Part shown: positions 25,960 through 34,636 of the stretch, in pieces
Layout of the letters: the number at the start of each line of letters is the position of its first letter
Numbering within the stretch: position 1 is the stretch's first letter
Assembly (NCBI GenBank): GCA_019634595.1
Contig: JAHCBC010000002.1
Coordinates: forward strand, 806,001-870,000
Length of the DNA: 64,000 nucleotides
Reading direction: 5' to 3'
Origin: Akkermansiaceae bacterium
GTDB lineage: Bacteria; Verrucomicrobiota; Verrucomicrobiia; Verrucomicrobiales; Akkermansiaceae
Program-made: the position numbers and the translations under genes
The notes under the pieces: generated by a model
What the model was told of the DNA's origin: nothing
Seen by the model: the letters and a program-made list of their open reading frames with translations, nothing else
The model's database searches: none

Positions 25960-27561
25960 TTAACCCAAAGCGGAGCGCAAGTCACTCGCCGCGCTGCGGG
26001 CACTGGCCGGGGCATCCGGCACGAAGGTGAAATCCTCGTCATTCGGGTCCAGTTCCGCGGCATCAGGAACGGTGATCGGCTCGGCGGCCTGATGGCTGGC
26101 GGCGATGTCGCGGGCCTTTGCCAGGGCTGCCAGCGCGTTCGCCGGGATCTGAGGGCGGACGGGCGGGGTGGGGGCTGGAGACGTTTCTTCCGGGGCAGCG
26201 AGGCGCGGGGTCTTGTCGATGGGTTCCAGGTTCTGGATCGAAGCGGAGTCCGGTGCGGCCTTCAGTTCCTCGAACTTGCGGGCGGCGGGCAGCACCCGCG
26301 TTTCCAGGGATCCGACGGCGCTGTTGTAGCTATCGACCGCATTGCCGAGCGAGCGGCCGACCTTGGCGAAATGCTCCGCCAGTTTGCCCAGGCGCTCGTG
26401 CAGGGTCTTGCCGAGCTGCGAAATCTCGCGGGCATTTTCCGCGATGGACTCCTGCCGCCAGCCGTAGGCCACCGCGCGGAGCAGGGCGATGAGCGTGGTG
26501 GGCGTAGCCAGGATCACGCCTTCCTTCACGCCTCGCTCGATCAGGGTGGCGTCGTGCTGGAGGGCGGCGGAGAAGAAGGACTCGCTGGGCAGGAACAGCA
26601 CGGTGAACTCCGGAGCTTCCGCGAACTGCGCGCTGTAGTTCTTCGACGCGAGCTGCTGGATGTGCGTGCGCACCTGCTGGGCGTGGCGCTGGAGTGCCAG
26701 GTCCCGCTGGGCCTCGTCGTTGGCTTCCAGCGCGTCGAGGTAGGCATCCATCGGCGTCTTGGAATCGACCACGATGGTCTTGCCCGCGGGCAGCCGAACG
26801 ATCAGGTCCGGGCGGAGGCGCCTGCCCTCGTCATTCGCGGTCTGGTGCTGGGTTTCGAAATCGCAATGTTCCTGCATCCCGGCCAGCTCGACCACCCGGC
26901 GGAGCTGGAGTTCCCCCCACTGGCCGCGGCCGGTGGGCTGGCGCAGCGCCTTCACCAGGGAAGCGGTCTCCCGCTGGAGGCCGAGCTGGCCTTCGCCCAG
27001 CGCACGGACCTGTTCCTTCAGCTCCGCATACGCGCCCTCGCGGGCTTTCTCGATCTCGCCGATGCGCAGCTCGAATTTCCCCAGCGACTCCGCCACCGGC
27101 CGGATGAGCGTCTCGATGGCGGTCTTGCGCTTCTCGATCTCGCCCTTCGCTTCCTCGGTCTGGGTGGAGAGGGACGACTTCGCGAGCTGCAGGAACTGTT
27201 CCGTGGAGGAGCGGAGGGCGTCCGCGGAGAGGGCCTTGAAGGTATCGGACAACTTGACCTCCGCCCGCTCGATGAGCGCCTGCTTCTCGGCGGCGGCCTT
27301 CATTTCCGCCTCATGGCGGGAGCGCGCCTCCGCCAGTTGGGTGCGGAAATTCTGCGCTTCGTTCTCATTCCGCTGGGCTTCCTCCGTGGTGCGGGCGAGC
27401 CGCGCCTCGATCTCCGCGGACCGCCTTTCCTCCGCCTTCACCCGTTCCTGGGCGGCGGAGACCTTCGCCTTGCCGATCAGGGAAGTGATGATCCATGCGA
27501 TCAGAAATCCCACGGCGGCGGCGATGATCTGGGGAAGGTGCGGCTGGATTTCGGGAGGCAT
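25960..27561 (-). CDS. rmuC: DNA recombination protein RmuC homologue
   Basis: RmuC-family proteins limit DNA inversions and are related to restriction-endonuclease folds. The 533-residue product has an N-terminal membrane helix (about residues 10-27, [18 protein letters not shown]) and a long coiled coil (about 30-160). The RmuC core follows with [33 protein letters not shown] in part, and LFLPSESF. A proline-rich tail of about 80 residues follows the core. The start MPPEIQPH is chosen because the membrane helix follows at once. The gene is divergent from sod. Confidence 0.92.
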   Translation of the reverse strand: MPPEIQPHLPQIIAAAVGFLIAWIITSLIGKAKVSAAQERVKAEERRSAEIEARLARTTEEAQRNENEAQNFRTQLAEARSRHEAEMKAAAEKQALIERAEVKLSDTFKALSADALRSSTEQFLQLAKSSLSTQTEEAKGEIEKRKTAIETLIRPVAESLGKFELRIGEIEKAREGAYAELKEQVRALGEGQLGLQRETASLVKALRQPTGRGQWGELQLRRVVELAGMQEHCDFETQHQTANDEGRRLRPDLIVRLPAGKTIVVDSKTPMDAYLDALEANDEAQRDLALQRHAQQVRTHIQQLASKNYSAQFAEAPEFTVLFLPSESFFSAALQHDATLIERGVKEGVILATPTTLIALLRAVAYGWRQESIAENAREISQLGKTLHERLGKLAEHFAKVGRSLGNAVDSYNSAVGSLETRVLPAARKFEELKAAPDSASIQNLEPIDKTPRLAAPEETSPAPTPPVRPQIPANALAALAKARDIAASHQAAEPITVPDAAELDPNDEDFTFVPDAPASARSAASDLRSALG

Positions 27562-27668
27562 GGATTTGTCCTTGCGGGAAAGTGAATGCTGGCTTTCGTA
27601 ATGGGTGTCGCGTTGCTTGTCCGTCCATTCGGCCGGAAGCACAAGACCCAATCCTACCTCTCACTATT

Positions 27669-28292
27669 ATGGCCAGAACTCTCCCGGAACTCGGATACGC
27701 CTACGACGCGCTCGAACCCCACATCGACGCGAAGACGATGGAAATCCACCATTCGAAGCACCATCAGGCATACATCACGAACCTGAACAACGCCACCGCC
27801 GGCAAGGGCGACCTCGACGAGAAAAGCTCCGAGGAACTGGTGAAGGATCTCGGCTCCGTCCCGGAAGACATCCGGACCGCCGTCCGCAACAATGCCGGTG
27901 GTGATGTGAACCACGCGTTTTTCTGGAAAGTCATCGCTCCAGGTGGTGCCAAGGCCCCTTCCGGTGAACTCGCCGCCGCCATCGACGCCGCCTTCGGCTC
28001 CTTCGACGCGTTCAAGGAAGCATTTGCGAAAGCCGGTGCCACCCGCTTCGGCTCCGGCTGGGCGTGGCTCGTCAAAGGTGCGGACGGGAAGCTTTCCGTC
28101 GGCTCCACCGCCAACCAGGACAGCCCGATCATGGGCAAAGCCGTCGCAGGTATCGAAGGCACCCCGGTCATCGGCCTGGATGTCTGGGAGCACGCCTACT
28201 ACCTCAACTACCAGAACAAGCGCCCGGACTACATCGCCGCATTCTGGAATGTCGTGAACTGGGACGTCGCCGCCAAAAACTTCGGCGCGTAA
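27669..28292 (+). CDS. sodA: Superoxide dismutase (Mn/Fe type)
   Basis: The enzyme disproportionates superoxide. The 207-residue product begins [20 protein letters not shown]. Metal ligands are visible: His27 in EIHHSKHH, the His in VNHAFFW, and the Asp and His in DVWEHAYY. The Gly-type residue before the second ligand and the Gln in TANQDSP are usually seen in manganese rather than iron enzymes, so Mn is more likely. There is no signal peptide, so it is cytoplasmic. A strong terminator follows at 28320-28356. Confidence 0.95.
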   Translation: MARTLPELGYAYDALEPHIDAKTMEIHHSKHHQAYITNLNNATAGKGDLDEKSSEELVKDLGSVPEDIRTAVRNNAGGDVNHAFFWKVIAPGGAKAPSGELAAAIDAAFGSFDAFKEAFAKAGATRFGSGWAWLVKGADGKLSVGSTANQDSPIMGKAVAGIEGTPVIGLDVWEHAYYLNYQNKRPDYIAAFWNVVNWDVAAKNFGA

Positions 28293-28319
28293 TTTCCAAA
28301 CCGGAATCCTTCATGCGAG

Positions 28320-28356
28320 CGGACGCGGCCTTTGTCGGCCGCGTCCGTTTGTTTTT
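28320..28356 (+). terminator. Rho-independent terminator after sod
   Basis: GGACGCGGCC (28321-28330) pairs perfectly with GGCCGCGTCC (28337-28346), extended by one more pair, around a 6-base loop. It is followed by TTTGTTTTT. It lies 27 bases after the sod stop codon. Confidence 0.92.
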
Positions 28357-28620
28357 CCCCCGACAGGACTCCGGTGCGGGCCAAAGCCGAAAATTCAGAC
28401 GAAACGGGACGGTCACGCCGCTTTCAGGGCATGCCGCTGATGTTTGTTTTCGCGATATCGGCAAGGTATGTGTCGAAACGCCGGTCCGTACCCGCCCGTT
28501 GTTCTGGAAGCCCGGATTCACCGTGATTCCGGGAGAGCATCGTGGACGTGAAGGGAAGAAACCCATCAATTGCGGGATGGAGCTTTTGAAGGAAAAGGGG
28601 TTACAAGGCGTCCCATCATC
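28357..28620. other. Intergenic region between sod terminator and LOG gene
   Basis: After the terminator, about 260 bases remain before the LOG-family gene. No supportable gene, repeat or RNA was seen. The last 50 bases carry purine-rich stretches (GAAGGAAAAGG) that may include a weak ribosome-binding site. Confidence 0.6.
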
Positions 28621-29442
28621 ATGTTAGATCCTGTCATGAAACCAAAGGCTCCCCAGAACCCCCAGCCCCCGGCCGTCAGCGAGGAAGAGATCCGCCAGCA
28701 GGAAGTCTTCGAGCTGGAGTCGCCTGACCGCACCTGGCTTTCCGGGCCGCGCTCACGCTGGCGTGATGCGATGACACTTTTCCACGTTTGCAGGGATTTC
28801 ATCCGCGCGTTCCGCACGCTCCATTTCGCGGGGCCGTGTGTCACCATCTTCGGCTCCGCGAGGACGCCGGTCGGTTCTGACTTTTATAACATGGCGGTGG
28901 AAATGGGGGCGGCCTGTGCCCGTCTCGGCTTCACCACCATGACCGGCGGCGGCCCCGGTATCATGGAAGCGGGGAACAAGGGCGCCTATGAGGCGGGCGG
29001 TTGTTCCATCGGTGTGAACATCGAACTTCCCTTCGAGCAGCACCTGAATCCCTACGTCCACCGTTCGGTCACGATGCGCTATTTCTTCACCCGGAAGACC
29101 ATCCTGGTGAAGTACTCCTACGCCTTCATCGTGCTGCCGGGTGGTTTCGGCTCTCTGGATGAGATGTTCGAGACCCTCACGCTGATCCAGACGGGCAAGC
29201 TGAGGAACTTCCCGCTCATCCTGATGGGCAAGGACTACTGGAAGCCGCTGATGGAACTGGTCTATCACATGGCGGAGGAAGGCACCATCAGCCCCGGGGA
29301 TCCGGATCTGATCTTCGTCACCGACGACGTCGAAGATGCCGCCGCCCACCTCCAGCGCCATGCCGTCCGCCAGTTCGGCCTGCGCCGGAAAGCGGTCCCG
29401 AGAGCCATCAAGATCCTCGGCGAGAAGCCGGTGGAGAGTTGA
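28621..29442 (+). CDS. LOG-family protein (TIGR00730)
   Basis: This 273-residue protein belongs to the LOG (lysine decarboxylase-like) family, whose characterised members are cytokinin riboside 5'-monophosphate phosphoribohydrolases or nucleotide 5'-monophosphate nucleosidases. The signatures GGGPGIMEAGNKGAYEAGG in part and PGGFGSLDEMFE are both present. An N-terminal extension of about 75 residues precedes the core and is longer than in the short LOG type. The start MLDPVMKPK is preceded by a possible internal Met at MKPKAP. Its stop codon overlaps the -35 element of the toxin-antitoxin promoter. Confidence 0.92.
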   Translation: MLDPVMKPKAPQNPQPPAVSEEEIRQQEVFELESPDRTWLSGPRSRWRDAMTLFHVCRDFIRAFRTLHFAGPCVTIFGSARTPVGSDFYNMAVEMGAACARLGFTTMTGGGPGIMEAGNKGAYEAGGCSIGVNIELPFEQHLNPYVHRSVTMRYFFTRKTILVKYSYAFIVLPGGFGSLDEMFETLTLIQTGKLRNFPLILMGKDYWKPLMELVYHMAEEGTISPGDPDLIFVTDDVEDAAAHLQRHAVRQFGLRRKAVPRAIKILGEKPVES

Positions 29443-29474
29443 CTTTGTGTGATGTGGACATAATATGTCCACAT
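29439..29474 (+). promoter_or_regulatory. Palindromic operator and apparently leaderless promoter of the Phd/PIN pair
   Basis: A perfect palindrome has arms ATGTGGACATA (29452-29462) and TATGTCCACAT (29464-29474) around a single base. It overlaps the antitoxin start codon (29473). TTGACT (29439-29444) and TAATAT (29461-29466) are spaced 16 bases and fit a sigma-70 promoter whose -10 lies inside the palindrome. The start point about 7 bases after the -10 would fall on the ATG, giving a leaderless mRNA. The site is the probable autoregulatory operator of the antitoxin. Confidence 0.72.
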
Positions 29475-29730
29475 GAAGACGGCCACCGTCCGTGAGTTGA
29501 GGAACGAGTTCGCCAAACTCGAAGCTTGGCTCGGTGAAGGCGAGGAAATCCGGATCGAGAAACGCGGTGAAGTCATCGCGGTTCTCAAGCCTGTCGGGCC
29601 GGATTCCCCGACGCCGTTCCGGATGCCGGACTTCGGGGCGAGGCAGAAGGCGATCTGGGGGGATCGTGTTTTCACCCGTCAGGAGATCGATGACATGCGC
29701 GCGGATGAGTTGGAGGGCGAGGAAGGATGA
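29473..29730 (+). CDS. Phd/YefM-type antitoxin
   Basis: This 85-residue protein has the Phd/YefM pattern MKTATVRELRNEFAKLEAWL then EEIRIEKRGEVIAVLKP, an N-terminal DNA-binding fold. The acidic C-terminal tail (DDMRADELEGEEG) would wrap the toxin. It overlaps the PIN toxin gene by 4 bases (ATGA). Antitoxins of this group repress their own promoter, and a 23-base palindrome covers the start codon. Confidence 0.9.
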   Translation: MKTATVRELRNEFAKLEAWLGEGEEIRIEKRGEVIAVLKPVGPDSPTPFRMPDFGARQKAIWGDRVFTRQEIDDMRADELEGEEG

Positions 29731-30197
29731 GAGTCTTTCCAGATACCTCCCTGCTTTGCGCCCTCTACCGCAGGCAGGTGAACAGTCCTGAAGCCATCGC
29801 ATTCATGGAACGGCATGCCGCCGCGCTTCCGGTTTCAGGGTTGCTGCTGCTGGAGTTCCGGCAGTCCGTCCGGTTGCAGACCAGGTTGTTTTCCTTGGAC
29901 CGCCGGAAAGGGTTCCCGGAGAGCGAAGGGGCGCGGATGTTGCGGGACCTCCAGTCCGACCTGACGGACGGCATTCTGAAAATCGAGGGGGTGGACTGGG
30001 CGGTGGTGTACCGGATTGCCGAGACCCTCAGCAGTGCCCATACCCGCGGGAGCGGGAACCGGCTTGTGGATATCCTCCATGTGGCGACGGCCCTGCACCT
30101 CGGCGCGGAGGAGTTCCTGACCTTTGATGCCAACCAGAAGGCGCTCGCCGAGTCTGAGGGGATGAGTGTCCCGTTTCAGGCTTTCGGCAGGAAATAA
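29727..30197 (+). CDS. PIN-domain toxin (VapC-like ribonuclease)
   Basis: This 156-residue PIN-domain protein is the probable toxin of the pair. Acidic residues expected for the metal site are visible: Asp6 in FPDTSLL, Glu43 in LLEFRQ, Asp in RLVDILHVATA, and Asp in TFDANQKALAE. VapC proteins cut tRNA or rRNA; the target here is unknown. The 3' end overlaps the convergent uracil-DNA glycosylase gene by 22 bases. Confidence 0.9.
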   Translation: MRVFPDTSLLCALYRRQVNSPEAIAFMERHAAALPVSGLLLLEFRQSVRLQTRLFSLDRRKGFPESEGARMLRDLQSDLTDGILKIEGVDWAVVYRIAETLSSAHTRGSGNRLVDILHVATALHLGAEEFLTFDANQKALAESEGMSVPFQAFGRK

Positions 30198-31069
30198 CCC
30201 CGCTGCTTTTCCGAGATGGGCAGGCCCATTTTTTCCATCACCGCCAGCATGTCCTCCCACAGCAGGCGCTTCGCGTTGCCGGTGGCTCCGCTCTGGAGCA
30301 GGTAGCTGGGATGGTAGGTGACGCGGGCGGGGATGCCGCCCAGGTCGTGCCATTTTCCGCGCATGCCGGTGACGGCCCCTTGGAGGCCCAGCAGGCCTTC
30401 CGCCGCGGTGCCGCCGAGGGCGATGATGCATTCCGGCTTGATGATGTCGATTTCCGCGCGGACGAAAGGCATGCAGGAAGCCATTTCCTCCGGAGTCGGT
30501 TTCCGGTTGTTGGTCGTCTGCTTCGGCAGCGCCGGGCGGAATTTGACGATGTTCGAGATATAGACCTCCTCACGCCGGAGGCCCATGGCCTTGAGGATGT
30601 CATTCAGCTTCTGTCCGGCGGGTCCGACGAAGGGTTCGCGCTCCTTTTCCTCCTGATAGCCAGGGGCCTCACCCACCAGCATCAGCCGCGCGGCGGGATT
30701 TCCCACGGCGAACACCATGGTGTCCCTCAGCGTGCCCAGCGAACGCGCCGCCGGCCAGGACTCCGCCTGGCTGCGCAGGGACGCGAGCCGTTCCTCGCGG
30801 GAAATGCCTTCGGCCACCAGAACCCCGGGAACCGGAGAGGCACGCAGGGCCGGGGCTTCCGGCTCCAGATTGAAATGTTCCATCACGGCAGGGGCGGTGA
30901 CAGAGGCCGCTGGGGCAGCCGCCTTTTTTCCCGCGCGTGCCCGCTCGAAAAGCTCCCGCAGGCCATCGCGAGCCTCGTCGTCCAGATGGATGTGGGACAC
31001 GCCCCGTTCCTGTTCGGAACGGAGGAACTCGATGAGAAGATCGACGGGGCGCGACACGTCCAGAGGCAT
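30176..31069 (-). CDS. Family 4-like uracil-DNA glycosylase lacking Fe-S cysteines
   Basis: This 297-residue protein has the family 4/5 uracil-DNA glycosylase fold: motif GEAPGYQEE then PFVGPAGQKLN, NIVKFRP, and motif HPSYLL. About 100 N-terminal residues with a low-complexity Ala-rich linker precede the core. The CxxC that normally opens the domain is replaced by QAESWPAARSL, and the Cys of VKCRP is Phe here. The 4Fe-4S cluster of ordinary family 4 enzymes is therefore probably absent. No UdgX-type KRRIH loop was seen. The start MPLDVSRP is preferred over an in-frame Met 8 codons earlier. Confidence 0.85.
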   Translation of the reverse strand: MPLDVSRPVDLLIEFLRSEQERGVSHIHLDDEARDGLRELFERARAGKKAAAPAASVTAPAVMEHFNLEPEAPALRASPVPGVLVAEGISREERLASLRSQAESWPAARSLGTLRDTMVFAVGNPAARLMLVGEAPGYQEEKEREPFVGPAGQKLNDILKAMGLRREEVYISNIVKFRPALPKQTTNNRKPTPEEMASCMPFVRAEIDIIKPECIIALGGTAAEGLLGLQGAVTGMRGKWHDLGGIPARVTYHPSYLLQSGATGNAKRLLWEDMLAVMEKMGLPISEKQRGYFLPKA

Positions 31070-31186
31070 AGCGGGATGCCCGGAAAGGTGCAACCGCAGC
31101 TTGCCTTGAAATCCGCGGCGGAAAATTTTTGGAGGAAATTCCTTAAAATGAGCGTATCATCCGCCCGGCCGGATGGCCCGGAGATT

Positions 31187-31849
31187 ATGAAGCGTGTATT
31201 GACTTTCCTGGCCATGGCCGGTGCCTGCATGGCCACCGCGTCCGCGGAAGTGCGGATTGATGAGAAGACTTTCGGCGAAAAACTCGGCGGCTGGACGAAG
31301 CGTTCCAACCAGGCCGCGGAGTACCCCCTGTCTGGCTCCAACTACCGCACCTACAAGCCGGAAGTTTCCCCGACACCGGATGGCGGCGTCTTCGTCTCCG
31401 TCCGCATCGACCACATCCGTGGCATGCTGGCGTCCGATGACCACGCCATCCTGGAGATCACCATCAACGACAAGGGGACCATCGTTTCCGCCCAGTCGAA
31501 CATTGCGATCCAGGGCCGGGCGATCACCAGTGACGTGATCAAGGGCGGCACGGACACCGCAAGAGCCGCCGGAGCGGACCGTGCAGTGCAGATCGGCACG
31601 GATCTCGTGGCCGACCTTTCCGCGAAGCTGCTCCGCGAGAAGATTGTGGAGGCCGGGCGCGTTTCCTTTCCCTCCGTCCTGCGCCACAACTACAACCTGC
31701 TGTTCCAGTCCATCCGGACGGAGGAAATCGCGGCGGTGGCGGTTGAGGAAGCCCCCCCATCCGCGGAGCCGAAGCCAACTGGCCCGAAGCTGGAGGTGAA
31801 GCCCTACGGGGATTCCCCGAAGCCCCCTGAGATTCCGGTGAAACCCTGA
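31187..31849 (+). CDS. Exported protein of unknown function
   Basis: This 220-residue protein has a signal peptide (MKRVLTFLAMAGACMATASA) and is probably periplasmic. The central part (about residues 40-170) alternates strands and helices, with DDHAILEITINDKGTIVSAQ and an ALDDLVADLSAKLL-like helix; no family was recognised. The C-terminus is proline-rich (PPSAEPKPTGPKLEVKP). An in-frame ATG 13 codons earlier (31148) is possible but would spoil the signal peptide. The gene ends 9 bases before the convergent xerD gene. Confidence 0.75.
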   Translation: MKRVLTFLAMAGACMATASAEVRIDEKTFGEKLGGWTKRSNQAAEYPLSGSNYRTYKPEVSPTPDGGVFVSVRIDHIRGMLASDDHAILEITINDKGTIVSAQSNIAIQGRAITSDVIKGGTDTARAAGADRAVQIGTDLVADLSAKLLREKIVEAGRVSFPSVLRHNYNLLFQSIRTEEIAAVAVEEAPPSAEPKPTGPKLEVKPYGDSPKPPEIPVKP

Positions 31850-31858
31850 ACGATCCCC

Positions 31859-32743
31859 TCACCCGCGCGGGTGGAATTTCCGGTGGACTGCCTTCAGCCG
31901 CGCCCCATCCACATGGGTGTAGATCTGCGTCGTTGAAATGTCGGCATGGCCCAGCAGTTCCTGGATCACCCGCAGGTCCGCACCGCCCTCCAGCAGGTGG
32001 GTGGCGAAGGAATGCCGCAGCAGGTGGGGATAGACGTTCTGTTCGATCCCGGCGGCGGCGCACCGCTCTTTCACGATCTGGCGGACCCGGTCCGGTGACA
32101 GCGGCCCGCCGCGCACGCTCAGGAACACATGGGAGGAAGTGCGTTTCCCCACCAATGAAGTGCGCTCGTTCCGGAGATAATCCTGGAGGGCGGCGAGAGC
32201 CTTCCGCCCCGTTCTCACGATCCGCGTCTTGTTCCCCTTGCCGGTGATGCGGATGAAGCCCTCGTCGAAATCGATCAGCTCCAGCCGCAGCTTGCAGAGT
32301 TCGGAAAGCCGGAGGCCGGAGGAGTAGAAAAGTTCCAGCATCGCCTTGTCCCGGCGGGCCAGCGGCTGGTCCGGCGGGATGGAGTCGAGCAGTTGCCTGA
32401 TGTGGTCCGCATGCAGGGTCTCCGGCAGATGGCTCTCCCCCCGTGGGGCGATCAGGGGCTCCGCGGGATCCATCGGCAGATGGTTTCGCCCGGCCAGCCA
32501 GCGGAAGAAAATTTTAAGGTGGACCGTGTGGATGCGCAGGGAGGATGCGGTGAGCCCGTCGCTTTTCCGCCGCACCAGAAAGGCGGCCAGCTCATCCGTG
32601 CCGATCTCCGCCAGCGGCTTGCCGTTCCGTTTCATCCACTCCTTCAGCGCATCCAGCGTCTGGCGGACGGAGAGTTGGTAGGCTTCCGAAAGGCCGCGCT
32701 CGATCGCCAGGAAGCGGATGAAGGATTCGGCCTCGGATTCCAT
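31859..32743 (-). CDS. xerD: Tyrosine recombinase XerD-like
   Basis: The 294-residue product has the two-domain layout of XerC/XerD, which resolve chromosome dimers at dif. The N-terminal SAM-like domain covers about 1-85. Catalytic residues are visible: Arg in SSGLRLSELCKL, Lys in GKGNKTRIV, His and Arg in HLLRHSFATHL, His in LGHADISTTQIYTHV, and the Tyr of that last block as nucleophile. I chose MESEAESFIRFL because family members start just before this helix. It is stand-alone, without a neighbouring mobile element, so a chromosomal XerD role is more likely than phage integration. Confidence 0.92.
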   Translation of the reverse strand: MESEAESFIRFLAIERGLSEAYQLSVRQTLDALKEWMKRNGKPLAEIGTDELAAFLVRRKSDGLTASSLRIHTVHLKIFFRWLAGRNHLPMDPAEPLIAPRGESHLPETLHADHIRQLLDSIPPDQPLARRDKAMLELFYSSGLRLSELCKLRLELIDFDEGFIRITGKGNKTRIVRTGRKALAALQDYLRNERTSLVGKRTSSHVFLSVRGGPLSPDRVRQIVKERCAAAGIEQNVYPHLLRHSFATHLLEGGADLRVIQELLGHADISTTQIYTHVDGARLKAVHRKFHPRG

Positions 32744-32837
32744 CGGTTGCCCAGGGAGCGTGCCACCTGACGGGAGGCGGGGCAAACGCATTCCGGAGGC
32801 GGCTTGACTCCTTACCGGCGTCCAGCATTGTGCTGCC

Positions 32838-32990
32838 ATGAAACGCATCCTCCTTTTCGCCACCCTCGTGGGAGGCGCGGCCGTGCTCGCATCCTGCAGC
32901 ATGGCGGAAGGCCTGGCGAAGACGGTCAGCCGCACGGGGAACACCCTTACCCGCAGCGTCAGTAACGCCGGTGGGGCTCTCAGCCGTTGA
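32838..32990 (+). CDS. Small lipoprotein (50 aa)
   Basis: This short open frame encodes a 50-residue protein, MKRILLFATLVGGAAVLASC, followed by about 30 residues. The hydrophobic signal ending in LASC is a good lipobox, so the mature protein would be a lipid-anchored peptide of 31 residues. The mature part (SMAEGLAKTVSRTGNTLTR) is of the size of the entericidin-like lipoproteins, without clear similarity. TTGACT (32804-32809) upstream could be a -35. The end overlaps the convergent tsaE gene by 11 bases. Confidence 0.75.
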   Translation: MKRILLFATLVGGAAVLASCSMAEGLAKTVSRTGNTLTRSVSNAGGALSR

Positions 32991-33393
32991 GCGGGGACAC
33001 CGTCCTGCCGCCGTCGGCATCGACGGAAAACGCCAGCCAGACCGCGTCCGGCGGGATCAGTTCCGGAAACTTGTCCGCCCACTCCGCCACCACCACGCCG
33101 CCTGCCTCGAGGTATTCGTCCCAGCCAAGGCTGATGAGTTCATCCGCAGAGTCCAGACGGTAGAAGTCGAAGTGGAAGATGGGCAGCCGTGCCGGATATT
33201 CGTGAACCAGCGAAAAGGTGGGGCTGGTCACATCCCCGCCTGCTCCCAGCGCGGCGGCGAAGCCTTTCGTCCAGTGGGTCTTCCCGGCTCCCAGCCCGCC
33301 CGTCAGGGCAAAGACCATCCCGGCGCTGGCACCCGCAGCGGCTTCCCGCCCGAGCTGCTCCATCCCGGCAGGGGAATCCGCCTTTCCGAACAT
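32980..33393 (-). CDS. tsaE: tRNA threonylcarbamoyladenosine biosynthesis ATPase
   Basis: TsaE is the ATPase that works with TsaB and TsaD to make the t6A modification of tRNA. The 137-residue product has Walker A TGGLGAGKT near residues 31-39, TSPTFSLVHEY, FHFDFYRL and WADKFPELIP, all family hallmarks. It overlaps the small lipoprotein gene at its 3' end and follows the prepilin gene closely (13 bases). Confidence 0.95.
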   Translation of the reverse strand: MFGKADSPAGMEQLGREAAAGASAGMVFALTGGLGAGKTHWTKGFAAALGAGGDVTSPTFSLVHEYPARLPIFHFDFYRLDSADELISLGWDEYLEAGGVVVAEWADKFPELIPPDAVWLAFSVDADGGRTVSPLNG

Positions 33394-33406
33394 GAAACGG
33401 GGGGGA

Positions 33407-34117
33407 TCAGTTGTCCTTGCCGTCCTCCACCTTCGGGACTTCGTGCAGGCCCCTGGTCGCGTAAGCGAGTGGTGTCATCGTCTCGACATGGCCGTCCAGG
33501 AAAAGTACGGGGAGAGTGCCGCCCGCGAGGAACGGCAGGAGCTTCTTGTCCGAGCCTTCCGCCTTGTTGCCGGTGTAGGCCCAGGTCCAGTGCGGGCGGA
33601 TGATCGGTGTTCTTTCCGGGTTGCGGACGGTGAGGAGGTTGACCGGGGTGCTCAACGCCACGTCAGGTTCGAGCTTCTCATCGCGGGTGAGGGCGATGTT
33701 CGTGGCAAGCTGGCCGTTCATTGCATAGCCCACGGAATCATGCTTCAGATCCTTCTTCGGGATCGTCGGGTTCACGAAGTCGCTGCTTTTCGTCTGCTTC
33801 CAGTATCCGTCCTTCAGCAGGTCATCGAGGCTCTTGCCGGAGGTCTGCTCCTCAAGCCAGGTGAACCAGTAGATGTCATCCTTCTCCTCGTTTTCGGAGG
33901 CGGGGGTCATCGGCGGCGGGATGCGGTTCGCGTGGTCGTTCGCGTAGAGGGTCAGGGAAGACGCCATCCGCTGCATGGACTGGACGGTCTTCGTCTGGGC
34001 GCTTTTTTTCAGGATTTTCGGAGCCATCACCGCCGCCAGCGTGGACAATATGGCGACGATGGAAATGACCACGAGGAGTTCGATGAGCGTGAAGCCGCGA
34101 CGATGGGTTTTGATCAT
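33407..34117 (-). CDS. Prepilin-type cleavage/methylation protein (pseudopilin)
   Basis: This 236-residue protein carries the type IV prepilin signature MIKTHRRGFTLIELLVVISIVAIL, with cleavage between Gly8 and Phe9. The long hydrophobic helix follows, then a globular domain with YANDHANRIPPPM and DGHVETMTPL near the end. The DGHV block is the H-X9-DG type tail seen in verrucomicrobial and planctomycete pseudopilins. It may be exported by a type II-like system, but no assembly genes are present here. TsaE follows on the same strand. Confidence 0.9.
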   Translation of the reverse strand: MIKTHRRGFTLIELLVVISIVAILSTLAAVMAPKILKKSAQTKTVQSMQRMASSLTLYANDHANRIPPPMTPASENEEKDDIYWFTWLEEQTSGKSLDDLLKDGYWKQTKSSDFVNPTIPKKDLKHDSVGYAMNGQLATNIALTRDEKLEPDVALSTPVNLLTVRNPERTPIIRPHWTWAYTGNKAEGSDKKLLPFLAGGTLPVLFLDGHVETMTPLAYATRGLHEVPKVEDGKDN

Positions 34118-34326
34118 AAAAGTCGTCCGGAACCTAGGGGTGCGTTGAATTCAGGGCAAACAAAAAGTTGCCGGTGCCGGGCGGCGTTGATCCCGGGCGG
34201 GTGGGATCGCCCGGGGTGAACCGCTGCGGACTCCCAATGAAATTACCCGCCGGAAGGGTCGCCAATGTGGGGAAAATCCTTGCGCCCCGGCCCCGCTCAT
34301 GCCAGCCATAACGTGTCCGGTTTTCC

Positions 34327-34402
34327 GGGGCATTAGCTCAGTTGGTAGAGCGCTTCGTTCGCAATGAAGAGGTCAGGAGTTCGAATCTCCTATGCTCCAC
34401 CA
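34327..34402 (+). tRNA. tRNA-Ala (CGC anticodon)
   Basis: The 76-base sequence folds as a full cloverleaf. The acceptor stem GGGGCAT pairs with ATGCTCC and includes the G3:U70 wobble that identifies alanine tRNA. The D-arm GCTCAGTTGGTAGAGC, the anticodon stem with loop TTCGCAA (anticodon CGC), and the T-arm AGGAGTTCGAATCTCCT are all intact. CCA is encoded. It decodes GCG. Confidence 0.95.
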
Positions 34403-34636
34403 TCCTCAAGGGATGGTTGTTCAGGGGGGGATTGCGCCGGAGAATGGCGATGATGCCGGCATTCACGTTTTTCCGGTGAAATCGCTTTTCCTCTTCGCTC
34501 CGCGTTCCTTTCCGGGCTTGATGGCCCGGCGGTTCCGCTGCCTTCAATGGGGGATGTTTTCTTCCTGTTGGATGTGGGATAAACTGCCTGCCTGCGACCG
34601 GTCCGCCCGTAAGTCCGCAACCAACCCATCCGAATC

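Noticed and set aside
31859..32743. Integrase of a genomic island
   Set aside because: The tyrosine recombinase has XerD length and motifs, and there are no att repeats, phage genes or tRNA next to it; tRNA-Ala is 1.6 kb away, with core genes between.
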